The notes under the pieces are model-generated. The model did not search any database and was not told the DNA's origin. It saw only the letters and a program-made list of their open reading frames with translations. A stretch of 64,000 nucleotides of DNA, taken from Daucus carota subsp. sativus (taxonomy: Eukaryota; Streptophyta; Magnoliopsida; Apiales; Apiaceae). The translations under genes and the position numbers were made by a program. Positions 32,192 to 44,714 of this stretch are shown here, in pieces (the stretch's first letter is position 1; each line of letters starts with the position of its first letter). The stretch lies in NCBI RefSeq assembly GCF_001625215.2, contig NC_030386.2:40208796-40272795 (forward strand), read 5' to 3'.

Positions 32192-34718
32192 GGGAAAATC
32201 GATTTTTTTGTCACTAAACTATTAACTATTTTAGAAACTTACCACCCAACAAAATTTTATCTTAGAGTAAGGCTTCAATTAATTTTCTTATTAGAATCTA
32301 ATCATTCTGTTAAAAATACTTAACGTCTGTTAAGTTTTGTTCCACATGGATGATGACATGTAATCATATATTATTAAATAAATATAAAAATGAAATGAAT
32401 ATGTACTGTAATCATTAAGCGGGGGATACAGAGAGGTCACAGCAAAAACCCTCTTTTACAAAAGATTAAGCACAAATCTAGGGTTCTGGAAAGCTTGGTC
32501 GTTGATGGATACAATCTGCAAAGTTGAGATTCATCATGGGGGCAAGTTTGAAACGAGAGAAGGCGTCTACTATTACAAGGGAGGTACAATCGATAATATT
32601 TACAACGTTGATGTGAGTGCACTAACTATTGATCGTTTTCTTAATTTTTTACATGACATTGGGTATGGCAATGGTCTGAAACTGTACTACCAAAACCCCT
32701 TAACCACTGGTAAAGAAAGTTATGTATTTCTTTGGAATGATGAATCAGTTAGAAAACTTCACAGAGATGCTCTGTCATTAGGTTATGTGTCTTTATTCGT
32801 TGATCATTGTGCCGAAGAAAAACAAAAAAATGTTGTAGAGGAGCATGTGAGTTCTGCGGACAATGAAGGAGATGATTCTAATTTTGAGGATGAGGATTAC
32901 AGTGATAGTTCTGGAGATGGGGATGAGTTTATTTCTGATAATGATATTGATATTGAATCAGATGTTGACGATGAATTACAGAGTATTAGAGAGAATAAAA
33001 AGAAGTTACTGGATGGACAAATTGATCCTCTGAAGGAGGGTAATCTGACCGACATGCATATAAATAACGGTGATTATAATGCTCCAGTGCACCCATTGTA
33101 TCTAAATGATCAGCAACATGTGGACCAGCATGAAAGGCATGAAAAATGGTGTGCGAAACAATATGATGAATACATGGGTGACATGCCACAGTGGAATGAG
33201 TTGGTGCCGTATGAACTGGACTTGCTTGGAAATATATTTCCTCAGTTTGAAGATAACAATGTTCTTGGGTGTGAGAGAGTTGATAAAATGATAGAGGATG
33301 GGGAGTTGATAAAAAAACACAGAAGAAGGGAGGCTGATGAAGAGGGGGGTGGTACCAAACTCTCAAAAAAAGGTATTCTTATGAGGTGCAGTAGGTGTCT
33401 GGTAATTGGTCATAATAGAGCTACTTGCAAAACTTCAGAAGCAGAGGTGCTAGAAAATCAGAAAAAGGCAGCGGAAGCCAAAAAGGCTCAAAGTGTAGCT
33501 GCAAAAGCACATTCTCTGAGAAATAAACAGAATGTTAGAAAGAAAACACAGCAGGTATTTTGAAATTTTATACTCATCAGTCGATTTATTTCAACGTGTT
33601 TAAACATGTATTTATGATGATAATGCAGACCAAAGATGGACATACACGTACATCAGCAAATCCTGGGCAAAAAAAAAAGGCAACGACAAGTACAGAACCT
33701 CCAGCGCAACCAAAGAAAAGAGGAAGGCCACCAAAAGCAGCTCCCCCAGTTCAGAAGGTGAAAAAAACATCTGGTGTTGGTGTATTTGTGGGAGATGATG
33801 GGCACACCTACTTGTCTTCGTCAACAACCACAATGAAAGTCACAAGTTGACAGCCTACTTGTGCCAAGAAATGAGGAGCAGAACGATTAAATCTCTATAG
33901 CTTTTGTTTATGTTAGTAAAACTGATATGATCATGAACTTGTTTCTTGATTTTAGTATAAAGTGCCAAAATGAACCTGGTATTTTGGAATGGTCAGATGA
34001 ATGAAATGGTCATGAACCATGCTTTATTTTGCCAGAACAGAATTACTTTTTTTTTGCTTTAAAATTGTTATCAGTTTGATGTGGTTCCCTGGAGACCTTT
34101 TTGAAGGCTGCCATAATTTAAAATATTTTATTACTGCTATGACAGTGGATAATTCCAAAACTGAAGTTATTATTTGTTAAGAAATCTGCTGCTATTCTAT
34201 CTATATTTGAAGTGTGAAGTGATATTTAAATTCACAGTATGAAGATTTGAATGAAGAACCAGATGATTTAAAAGATTTTGTGGTGTACATTATTCAATAT
34301 GTTTCTGCTTTTAGGGTTGAAGCACTGGGACTCCGTTCAGTGATTTTAAAGGTGTTTTTTAGATTTTATTTGTGGTTGTTATCCCATTGTCTTTCATTGA
34401 TTTGGCTGGGAATTTCTCTCTTTTTATATATATCAGCTTTTATGTTCTTTTTCCGAGTGGTGGTACTCATGTGTGCCATTCAGTTGGTGAAGGAGTTATA
34501 AAGTAGAAAAGTCACGTACATAAACAAACAAATCACTTAGCAAAAACATATAAACAATCCACGCTGGCAACCTTTTAAGCTGTTTCCATATAAAAACTAA
34601 CGGAGTGGTTACAATCATAAACGTTCAAAACGTTAATGGTTGTATTAAATATAAATTTTGTTAGGTGGTAAGTTTCTAAAATAGTTAATAGTTTAGTGAC
34701 AAAAAAATCGATTTTCCC
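32192..34718 (+). mobile_element. Young Mutator-like element (2.53 kb) with perfect 9-bp target duplication
   Basis: Terminal inverted repeats begin GGGAAAATCGATTTTTTTG and stay matched for about 65 bp with one mismatch by eye (left 32192-32258, right about 34652-34718). The 9-bp direct repeat TATTAATTT is exact (32183-32191, 34719-34727). It carries one intron-containing gene on the plus strand with the N- and C-terminal parts of a MuDR-type transposase but no catalytic domain. Confidence 0.88.
32505..33850 (+). CDS. MuDR-derived protein lacking the transposase catalytic domain
   Basis: Exons 32505-33554 and 33629-33850 (donor CAG|GTATTT, acceptor TGCAG) give 423 residues. Residues 1-105 resemble the PB1-like N-terminal domain of plant MuDR transposases (KVEIHHGGKF, YVFLWNDESV). 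An acidic linker follows at about 110-165. Near 294 is a CCHC knuckle CSRCLVIGHNRATC as at the end of MuDR proteins. A Lys-rich stretch and an AT-hook-like KKRGRPPKA come near 380, and the end GVGVFVGDDGHTYLSS resembles a MuDR C-terminus. Between linker and knuckle there is no DDE core, Mutator DNA-binding domain or SWIM finger. The single open frame and preserved splice sites argue against a decayed pseudogene; it could be a DNA-binding regulator or simply a deletion derivative. Confidence 0.7.
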
Positions 34719-34844
34719 TATTAATTTTTGTGGTTGTTTTATGGCCATATATACCAGCTACCTAAACTAGAAACCTTATTTTAGAGCACACATTTATATT
34801 CATATATAGAAAATTAGAATAGTAGTCCTTTACACTGGGTAGGG

Positions 34845-35142
34845 AATGTTGGTTCACGCGCAAGTCAGCACGTGCAAAAGAATGAACTTTCTCCTTTTTT
34901 ATCATCAGAGGGAAAGACTTGAAATGGACCAGATAGTACTGTCCGGTTTATCTTTCTATAATTCTGTTGCAAATTTGCAATACATTCATACACTTTTGTT
35001 TTGTCTCTCATTATCAGAAAAACACAAACAGAGAGAACATAGAGAGAGGAGGAGAGAGAGAGACAGAGAGGGAGAGATAAACAGAGAAAGAAAGGCAGAG
35101 GGAGAGAGATACAGAGAGAGAAGGAGAGAGAGGGAGAGAGAG

Positions 35143-35187
<45 letters not shown>

Positions 35188-35192
35188 AGGAG
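34845..35192 (+). other. Upstream region and GA-repeat leader of the DUF620 gene
   Basis: About 35033-35186 is a GAGAGA-rich microsatellite reaching within a few bases of the start codon, probably in the 5' UTR. GA tracts at this place are common in plant leaders and can be bound by GAGA-binding BPC proteins. Confidence 0.6.
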
Positions 35193-37777
35193 ATGATGAT
35201 GAGTACTCGATTAGCACCATTGTCAGAAGAGCCAGTGATAAATGAGATTGAAGAAGAAGAAGAGTTGAGTAAAAAGGGAAGAAAGAAATGGAAAAAGTGG
35301 ATAAAGAACAACTTGCTATTATTATCACAACAATCTCTCTTCCTCCTTCTCTTCAACAAGAAATCTGAAGATGATATCAAGATTCTCTTAAGTGTTCTCG
35401 GCTGTCCTCTGCTCCCTGTTTCTTCTTCATCTCCTCCGCTCATTCTAACTCCTTCTCTCCCTCATCAAGTAAGCACCTCTCAACTTCTCATTACGTATAC
35501 AATACTAGTTTCAATTTCCGGTTCCGTGACTGTACCAAACTGTTACCAAATACTATATGTAATGCCCGTATTAGTATAAACATACAAATTCTCCTAAAAT
35601 CTCGAGGTGCAGGGCCAGACTTAAGACCAGTAACGAAATCAGTGATGTTTTTTTACTACTAATAAGTTATTTGCTAAATTTGGTATAATAATCAAATGAT
35701 TAAGGAATTACATAATCTTAATCATGTTTGGATCTGTTAAGCACCAGTAATCCACTGCTACTCTGGGTCAGTCTGGTTGATTGTCTCCGAGGCCTTAATT
35801 ATGACTACATTTATGTGGGTAGCAGTTAATTACCAGGGTTCATTAAGTCTACGGACATTCTGATAAACAGTGAAAAAAATAATTTATCCTATCCTTTCAA
35901 TAAATTAAAATAAAGTCCATGTCCCCTCCACTGCTACCCTATTTATTTAATTTGCATTTCTTGATTATGTTCCAACGGTATCTGAGGGTTTCTAGCTCAG
36001 GAATTTAAGAATATTAATTCCTTAATTTAAGTACATTCGCTTCCTTTACTCTCGCATTAGTTTAAAACATCAACTGCAAAACTCGGATTTTATTGAAGAT
36101 ATAATTCGTGCATGTATGAGAGCATAGGAAATTAGGAACAGAGATTTTCTTAAAATTTCATTGTACTAATTAAGCGGAAAAAAAGCAGCACTGGAGAAAA
36201 CAAATTTTGACAATATAATTGATCAGGTCTCAACATCAGCAGAGTACATAATTCAGCACTTCACGGCAGCAACAGGTTGCCGAAAATTAGAAGGAAGTGT
36301 GAAGAACATGTATGTTACTGGCAAAGTTACTATGGCCATGGTAGATGAGCTAGGCTCAGCTGGCGGAGCTGCAGTGAGGCAGGTTCCGACAAGGGGCTGC
36401 TTCGTCATTTGGCAGATGGTCCCCAAGAAATGGCAAATCGAGCTTGTTGTTGGACGCCATAAAGTGGTAGCCGGGAGTGATGGCAATGTGGCCTGGCGCC
36501 GCACCCCTTGGCTAGGCTCCCACACTGCCAAAGGCGGTGTCCGTCCTCTCCGTCGGTCTCTTCAGGTTAGTTTGTCCTAATCTCATTCAAACATACATAT
36601 TTCTCCGGGATCATATTATATTTTAACACATCAATACTAAAACTATGTGTCTAGCAGATCTTATTACAGTTAAAGTATAGAGTATGTAAAGTTAGTGGAT
36701 AAAGCAAATCAAATTCAGTGATATATTCCATTGAGAAGTGCCCCTACAAGATATTAAAGGCACTTATGTCACTTTTTCGCCTTTCGCATGTTACTTGGGG
36801 GTCGTTTGGGTGAGCTTAAAATAAGTGCTTTTTGCTTAAAATAAAAAAGTGGAGTAGAAGTCAGAAGCAAGTTAAGACTTATAAGTGATTAAACTGTTTG
36901 GGAAATAAGCAGAAGTCCAGAAACAAAAGCTAGTAATCCTAACTTCTTTTAAGTGCTTCTTGACTTTTTACACAAACGGTATAAATAAGTGCTTATAACT
37001 TATAAGCCCAGAAGTCGACTTATTTTGTGCTGCCAAACACCACCTTGTTTTTCGCCTCGATCGCACTTCTTTTTAATTACTCCTTTCTTTCATCACGATA
37101 AAAAGTGTTCTGGCCTTCACGTGTAGTAGTATGGGAGCTAGAATGGCAGTCACACTTTGAAATTCTTCCCCCTAGATTATGGAATTTTATTACGGATGGG
37201 TATATCATATGATTCGTATCCTATACTGATAGTGAAATGCACAGATATTATTTTCTTCGGAGGAATTTCTTGCTAACATCGATGATTAATTACCCAGGGA
37301 CTGGATCCGGTGGCTACAGCAGATGTATTTTCCTCGGCTCAATACATGGGTGAGAAACAAATCCATGACGTAGACTGTTTCGTGTTAAAATTATCAGCCG
37401 ATGACACGGACCTGGCAGCACGGAGTGATCCAACAGCCGAGATGATCAAACATGTTATGTTCGGTTATTTCAGCCAGAAAAACGGATTACTATTATACTT
37501 GGAGGACTCTTACTTAACCAGAATTCAGTCACCAGGTTGTCATCCGACATACTGGGAAACGACAATGAGCACGAAAATGGAGGACTATCGGACAGTGGAG
37601 GGGGTTAGAATTTCGCATTCTGGCAAGTCCAGTGCCATCATCACACGTTTCGGAGACAATTTGAGGGGAGGTCCGGTGACAACACGAATGGAGGAAACGT
37701 GGACTATTGATGATCTAGCTTTTAACGTTCCGGGGCTATCCATGGACTGCTTCATTCCACCGGAGGACATACAGTGA
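35193..37777 (+). CDS. DUF620 family protein
   Basis: Exons 35193-35468, 36227-36565 and 37298-37777 (92 + 113 + 160 codons, all phase 0) give 364 residues. The first three codons are all ATG. An acidic/basic N-terminus with KKGRKKWKKWIK is followed by the conserved plant DUF620 domain: SAEYIIQHFTAATGC, MVPKKWQIELVVG, GNVAWRRTPWLG, AKGGVRPLRRSLQGLDP, CFVLKLSAD and the closing NVPGLSMDCFIPPED. The fold may relate to lipid-binding lipoprotein-like proteins, but the molecular function is not known. The protein stops almost at once after the final conserved motif, so its tail is shorter than in many relatives. Intron 2 contains a hAT-type MITE. Confidence 0.9.
36797..37045. mobile_element. hAT-like MITE in DUF620 intron 2
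   Basis: The ends GGGGTCGTTTGGGTGAGCTT and inverted GGTGGTGTTTGGCAGCAC enclose about 250 bp of AAGTGCTT/AAGCACTT inverted pieces and no ORF. The GTTTGG end type is common in plant hAT MITEs. A related copy lies at about 49.3-49.5 kb in the other orientation. Confidence 0.55.
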
Positions 37778-38219
37778 GATTAGTAAGATCAAGATTATAT
37801 ATATTGACTGTAAATTGTTCAGAACTATTTGCTCGGTTGATAATCAATTATAAGAACTCCTTATTCTTTTTGCTTAGCTACCACATTGGGAATAATTTTG
37901 TGTTTGTTTTATAGTTCAACTTTCAACTTGATATATATCTACTAAAATGGCCCATTTTAACACATTTTCTAATATAGGATGCCTGGATTATATCAGAATT
38001 CTGGTATGTGTTTAAGTAACGGAGACATACACACGCATTTGTAAACTTCGCGTCAGAATTATTTTGGTTAAACTTTACGCTGACTGATAAGTGAGACGAC
38101 AAAAAAAAATTATTGACTTTCAACCCAGTAATGACATGTACGTGACAACAAATTTAGCGGATAAATATTTTTACAAAATAAAATCAATAGCAAACTTTAT
38201 TTGCATGGCTACCTTGGGA

Positions 38220-38446
38220 AAAAATGCAATCGTTATTCAATAGCCGATACAAACCGATAATCTTCTTGTGATTATAAATATAGATGGGTGCCCAAGAAGT
38301 GTCACACTGCGTACAAACTCTCAGAGGGTCTGTATACAAGAAGCCTGCAATTTATATAGAGAAAATCAGAGTTATTGATCAATGATCAGGGCCCACGGTT
38401 CAACTTTGTTTTATATTTTCGGTGTTAGTTTTTGTTGTTTCATGGT
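38220..38446 (+). pseudogene. Relic of a third polygalacturonase copy (promoter and signal-peptide exon only)
   Basis: Aligns colinearly with 39069-39290: the ATATAGATGG TATA region, the CACACTG..TACAAACTCTCA leader, AGAAAATCAGAGTTATTGATCA just before the start, and the TTTTTGTTGTTTCATG signal-peptide code. The start ATG reads ACG in the relic, and homology ends abruptly after the signal-peptide part. It lies about 780 bp upstream of the intact gene, so it is the broken third member of the tandem array. Confidence 0.75.
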
Positions 38447-39120
38447 CATAATAAAATTAAATATTAAAAATATATAATAAAATGATAAATATTATAAACC
38501 ACATGATATATGGGTAATAAAGCCCATGTTTACGATAACCTGATCTAATTTTTTTCCAAGTTTGAATATCAACCCGGAACCCATAAATTTGAATTGTACA
38601 TCTATTAATCTATATTTAGTTAAATTAGTAGCGAGCCATTTAAATGATATTATTTGTAAATGAAACAGGAGAACTTTTTGATACTTTAAACCAAAACAAG
38701 GAATTCGGGTTAAAATTTGAATTCTCAAAATCAGCTAAAATAGAATAGCACTGCTTGGATTTATAATATCAATGACAAAATATTAAGAAAATCTGTCCGT
38801 TTTGTTAAAATTGTAATTGGCTCAACCTAACTAGCTATCTTGGTTATAAAGAAAAGAAGTACTGATTTTTTTCTAAATTCTGCGACACTAATGACATGTA
38901 TATGACACAGCAAATTTGGAGATGGATATAGTTCTGTTGGTTTATTAAGAAAAAGAGAAAAATTCAGTACCATTTCCTCTATGATCTGATATATTTAGCC
39001 GATATAAAGATTTTTACAAAATAAAATCAATAACAATTATCTCTAAAAATCTCAATTAAATATACTTCTACATTCGAAAAAAATGCAATCAGCCCATGCA
39101 AACCGATCATCTTCATGTGA

Positions 39121-39130
39121 CTATAAATAT
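39121..39130 (+). promoter_or_regulatory. TATA box of polygalacturonase 1
   Basis: CTATAAATAT lies 100 bases upstream of the ATG at 39230. The same motif is kept in the relic near 38273 and, in related form, near 41500 upstream of copy 2. Confidence 0.6.
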
Positions 39131-39229
39131 AGATGGATGCCCCAGTAGTATCACACTGCATACAAACTCTCACAGGCTCTGTTTACAAGAAGCTTGCAAC
39201 TTATATAGAGAAAATCAGAGTTATTGATC

Positions 39230-40845
39230 ATGGGTTCAAATTTGTTTTATTTCAACGTTTTGGTGTTAGTTTTTGTTGTTTCATGCATTAATCAAGTTTG
39301 GAGCCAGGGTGTTTTTGATGTAAAAGCTTTTGGTGCAGTAGGGAATGGCAAAACTGATGACACCAAGGCAAGTTTTATTGATATTCATTATCACTAATTT
39401 CTGAAACTGCATGATATTAACAAGATGAAAACTAGGTAGAGTCCTGGTGCCATGTTTAGCTCATGAACGTGTTGGGAGGCTGGCCATGGCGGAATTCACA
39501 TCTATTTCAAAATTTAACAGATTAGGCATATCAATCCTAGTTTTATTTCTTTCCTTCGTATGTTAATTTGTTCCTTCTTTTGCTAAAGGCTTTCCTAAAT
39601 GCATGGAAGCAAGCATGCCGATCAGGAGGCACAGTTTTGGTAGCAGATGGAACGTACTTGGTTAACACCATCCAGTTCTCAGGGCCATGCAAGGGTGGAG
39701 TGACTTTTACAGTAAATGCAGTTATAGTAGCTCCTAAGGGCAAATCCACCGCAAATTACTGGATAAGCTTTCATGGTATCACCGGCCTGAATATTCAAGG
39801 AAATGGTACTTTTGACGGAAAAGGACCTTCTGCTTGGCCCTATAACAATTGCCACGATGCATCATCCTGCCAGCCCCTTAGCCCTGTAAGTTCTGCAATT
39901 TGAAAAATCAAAACTTTCTGGCTTTCTCATATATGTGACTTAAAATTCTGAAAAATGTGGTTTGAAATGATATTTTGTCATCAGTTTTAATTGTTGAATC
40001 TATGCAGACACTGGTTTTAACGAATGTTTACCAAGCACTGGTCCATAACATAAGATTAGTCGACAGCAAAGGCTTCCAAATGAAGATAGAAGAAGGCGAG
40101 AATGTAACCATCAACAACATTACAATAAAAGCACCAGCTGATAGCCCAAACACTGATGGAATCCACACTGGCAACATTAAATACGTCAACATTCTCAATT
40201 CCAACATTGGCACCGGAGATGATTGCATATCAATCGGACCTGGAACAACCAACATTACTATCACCAGAGTTAATTGCGGTCCTGGACATGGCATTAGCAT
40301 AGGAAGCATTGGCCTGAGATCAACAGATCAAAACGTTAAGGGCGTTAAAGTCCAAAGCTGCAAAATGAGGTCAACACAAAATGGTGTGAGAATCAAAACA
40401 TATACTTCACCCTATCAAGTATCTGTGTCGGATGTTACTTTCCAGGATATCATAATGGATAAAGCACAAAATCCAATTATTATCGATCAAAAATACTGCG
40501 GTGGATCCAAGCGATGCAAGGCATGTCATATCTAGCTAAAACAAATAATTTATCTTGTTTGTTAATGTAACAATAATTTTCTCAGTGTTTTCTACTTTGC
40601 AGGGAACTTCAAACGTACAAGTGAAAGATGTGAAGTTTATCGGAGTCAGGGGGACATCGAGTTCGGAAATTGCAGTAAATTTGGATTGCAGCAGCAGCAA
40701 GCCGTGTCAAGGAATTGAGCTAGATAACATCAACTTAAGTTTAGCTAGCGGAGGCAAAGCAACTTCTTCATGTTCAAATGCTCGAGTGTCTTCTAGTGGT
40801 ACCCAAAATCCGCCTCCTTGTCAGAACAGAATGCCATTGATGTAA
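39230..40845 (+). CDS. Polygalacturonase 1 (GH28, exo-type), with two GC-AG introns
   Basis: Exons 39230-39367, 39589-39885, 40008-40520 and 40603-40845 give 396 residues, all introns phase 0. A signal peptide (VLVLVFVVSCINQVWSQ) is followed by a GH28 beta-helix carrying all four polygalacturonase motifs: SPNTDGIH, GTGDDCIS, CGPGHGISIGS and RIKT. The enzyme would be secreted and hydrolyse de-esterified homogalacturonan in the cell wall. Length and motifs fit the pollen exo-polygalacturonase clade. The donors of introns 1 and 3 are GC (AAG|GCAAGT and AAG|GCATGT), while intron 2 has GT. The tandem copy at 41.6 kb uses GT at all three. The other reading at intron 3 (GT four bases later) would shift the frame. 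Confidence 0.9.
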
Positions 40846-41596
40846 TGCAAACGAATGGTATCATCAAATATATATACATATACATGGGAAGAAGCAGTAG
40901 ATAGAGACACTGTTGGTTGTAAGAGAGGTCGTTAGGCATGCATGTCCTCCCAGATAGTGTATGTGTAACAATGTACCAGATTATTCGATTATTAATATTC
41001 ATCTGCAGAGGTTTATTTTCGGTAAAATTTTGCAAATGTTGGTTTCTAGTTTGAGTAGTTTGTGTTTCGAATTATGAAAACTAAAAAAGGTATGTAATTT
41101 TTGTAAATATTATTTAGGAATCCAGTTGAGTCGACACATATATATTTACGGATATAAATTTTGAGATGTACGCATATAAATTTTGAGATGTAATGGACAT
41201 ACTGTATGGGGTCTTTTGTTAATTGAACATGTGCAAAGTATATATACTTTATTATTGAGTATTATTCATGAATTTGTGATTAAGATCAAACACGTTATAA
41301 CTTTATAAGAAGTTTTTGTCGGTGCATGAGGCTGAAAATAGCTTAACTAGAATTATCATGTAAAATATAAAGAATATTAACAATGTGAAAATATTTATAA
41401 AATATTTATAACATTCAATTGCTTTGCTATTAGAAATATTTATTATAAATGCAGTGAATGACGGACAATTAATTACTGTAGTACTTAAGTTACTTCAAAT
41501 ATAAATACGTGGTTAAATACATGATCTTGCATATACAACAGAGCAAAGTTTCTGTTAAAGTTTCTGTTACACAGTGAAAACATTACATGTAGAATC
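40846..41596 (+). other. 3' flank of polygalacturonase 1 and promoter of polygalacturonase 2
   Basis: An AT-rich 750-bp spacer. A TATAAATAC motif near 41500 is about 95 bases upstream of the next ATG. It contains a direct repeat TATAAATTTTGAGATGTA (41152 and 41176). Confidence 0.5.
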
Positions 41597-43271
41597 ATGT
41601 GTTTAAGTTTCTTATCCTCTAAAGTTCTGGTGTTAGTGTTTATGGTTTCATGCATCAACCAAGTTAATAGCCAGAAATTTTGCAATGTAGATGATTTTGG
41701 TGCAGTCGGGGATGGTAAAACTGATAACACCAATGTAAGTTTAATTTATGATATTTATTTGACTTGTCATATAACATCTACTGATTCCTTAAAATGATAA
41801 ATAAATTACAAAATATGAAAATCTCTTGTGCTTGGGCGGTAAGGATTTACTAAAATTAACGAATATCAAGTAGTTTCCTTTGCTTATTTCTGAAATATTT
41901 ATATAATTTCCAAAAAATGTATTGGGTTATACTTTTCAAATTTGTGCACTAGTACTACAAAACTTCACATATATTCTGTGTTTTTCTTCTTTTGGTTAAA
42001 AGGCTTTTAGAAATGCATGGAAGCAAGCCTGCCAATCAGGAGGCGCAGTGTCAATGGTGAATGGAACGTATCTGTTAAATACCATCCAGTTTACAGGGCC
42101 ATGCAATGGTCAAGTGAGCTTTATGATAAATGCAGTAATACAGGCTCACCAGGGTCGATCTAATACAAATTATTGGATAAATTTCGACAATGTGGATGGC
42201 TTGACTATCCGAGGAAATGGCACACTCGACGGCCAAGGAGCTTCGGCTTGGCCCTTCAACCCTTGCAGTAATGCTGTATCATGCTTACCACTTACTCCAG
42301 TAAGTTCTGTATTTCTGAGAAATTCAAAGAACTCGTTATTAAAATCGCTTGAAGTACAAGAACTCTGTTTTAATATAGTTAATAGTTAGAATGATACTTG
42401 CTGAACAATATGCATGTCTTCTGAATTTACAGTCACTGATGTTGACGAGGATCAAGCAATCACTAGTTCACAACATAACATTACTCAACAGCAAAGGTTT
42501 CCACATGAAAATTGAAAATTGTGAGAACATTACCATCAAGAGCATTACAATAACATCACCAGCTGATAGCCCAAACACTGACGGAATTCACACCGGAAAC
42601 ATCAACTACGTTAATATTCTCAATTCCAGTATCAGCACTGGAGATGATTGCATATCCATGGGGGCTGGAACGAGGAACATCAATATCACTGGAGTTATAT
42701 GTGGTCCTGGCCACGGCATCAGCGTTGGGAGCATTGGCAAGTATCCCTCAGAACAAAATGTGGAGGGCGTTAACGTACGAAACTGCACAATGAGGTCAAC
42801 ACAAAATGGTGTGAGAATCAAAACATGGAATTCAACCTTTCAAATATATGTTTCTGATGTCACTTTTCAAGACATTGTTATGGATAATGCAAACAATCCT
42901 ATTATTATCGATCAACAATATTGTGGCGGGGGGCATGAATGCATTGTATGTCATCTCACAGACTATATATAAGTATATCGCGTTTTTTAATGATTACACA
43001 CTAAACGTTTGATAGCTTTCAGGGGAGTTCGCATGTTCAAGTAAAAGATGTGAAGTTCATAAGGGTTGAAGGAACATCAAGATCAAAAATTGCAGTAAAT
43101 TTAAATTGCAGCAGCAGTAAACCTTGTCGTGGGATTGAGCTAAACAACATCAACTTGAGTTTAGCAGATGGAGGAAATGCAACTTCTTCATGTTCAAATG
43201 CCTCTGTATCTTATATTGGCACACAAAATCCTGCCCCTTGTCAGGAGAATTATCTCTACTATGATGCATAG
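41597..43271 (+). CDS. Polygalacturonase 2 (GH28, exo-type), tandem copy
   Basis: Exons 41597-41734, 42003-42299, 42433-42945 and 43023-43271 give 398 residues. The first three exons are exactly as long as in copy 1 (138, 297, 513). Signal peptide (VLVLVFMVSCINQVNSQ), then GH28 with SPNTDGIH, STGDDCIS, CGPGHGISVGS and RIKT, so all catalytic and substrate-binding motifs are kept. All introns have GT donors (AAT|GTAAGT, CCA|GTAAGT, ATT|GTATGT). The role is as for copy 1: secreted cell-wall pectin hydrolysis. The C-terminal exon is two codons longer (ENYLYYDA end). The gene is apparently functional. Confidence 0.92.
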
Positions 43272-44714
43272 TTGCATATGGTGAGAAACCCACCCTAATA
43301 GGAAATATGTTGAATATTTGAATGTGTAGCTGTCTTCAAACTCTTTAATTAAACTCTACATATGATATGACTAATAACCCTTATTTGATACTAATCTTGC
43401 CACTTTCTTGAAACTTTTGTAACTGTCAATGGTGTATGTTTTCTAAATCTACTCTGAAACATAGCTAGAAATAGTACATAAACATTGATCAGAATTACAG
43501 GTGAATTCGAAAACTCTGGCGTCATGCTGTCTATTTGTTTAAGCCTAAATCAATTGTTATCTTGCCACATCGTTATAGTTGAGAAAAAGCCCTGTTTCTT
43601 TTATAACTGAACTCGCTTGAACCCTGTCATCAGGGAGAAGGCACTACCCCTTAAACAACTAGGTAAAGAAGGGTAATAGCTACTGCTAGCAGGGGCAGAC
43701 CCAAGCTTGGGCTAGGGGAAATTGTGTGATTCTACAACTGTTTCGAAAAAATATATCGTAGGTCCAAGTATATGAATTTACAACTTGAGTTAACCTATTC
43801 TCCAAGAACCAGGCAAACAATTACTGCACTTGTTTTAACGCCTACTAAGGAAAGAACATTAGTTCTACCTCGTACACCACAACTGACTTAAAATATAACA
43901 CAAGTTCACGAATATTTATAGCAATTGCCTCAGATTCAGACAAAGCATAAGCCTTGCCAGCATTTGCACGAATAGTCAGAAAAATAATAGCACGCGACAT
44001 GCGAAGTACAGTTGGGTGTAGTATGCAATGGTCAACCTCTAGCTTTAGTCTGCAACTCCAATACACAATTGTGTGTTAAAATAATAACGTTTGCCATGTG
44101 TTAAGCATTTATAATGTTTGATAACGTTTATTACTAAATCTGTCAATAAAAAATGAACTCGGTCATTCTTCATGCCAGATATGAACTATATGTTTTTCAA
44201 GAACATAATGAAAACTAAATCAGCTTATCTAAGGACCTTCATTTCAATGAAGTTGCCTTCTCTCTCCAAAACTCTTATAATCACTCACTACAAATGACGC
44301 TCTCTGCTCAAATTGCCAAAAAAAAAAAAAAAAGGGATTTCCATTCTTGTATTACATTTACGTATTTCAATTATATTTTTCATTTTTAATTAAAACACTC
44401 TTGAGCACTTCACAAAAAAGAGTAGCTATCATTTGCATAAAATTTTAGATAGATTATCAAGAACAAGAGATGACTCAATTACCTAGTTCATGACAATACA
44501 AACGTGGATATTTTACTGACTATTACAAATAGAATTCACTAGAGTACTAGACTTAGCAAAATGTATATCACAATTCTTAATGGGTTTGCACACGCACACA
44601 CACACACACACATTTTCTGATCACAGGATTGGGGAAACTAAGCAGATGAAATGTAGGATCCCGGGATGATAAATCTAGAAAATGTGATGTATTAGAGTCA
44701 ATTAATTAATTTAA

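Noticed and set aside
34247..34501. 84-codon plus-strand ORF inside the MULE after its main gene
   Set aside because: No splice link in frame to the main gene, a low-complexity hydrophobic tail and no family; treated as non-coding MULE interior.
34846..35196. 116-codon ORF rich in REREREKQRE
   Set aside because: It is a translation of the GA microsatellite in the DUF620 leader.
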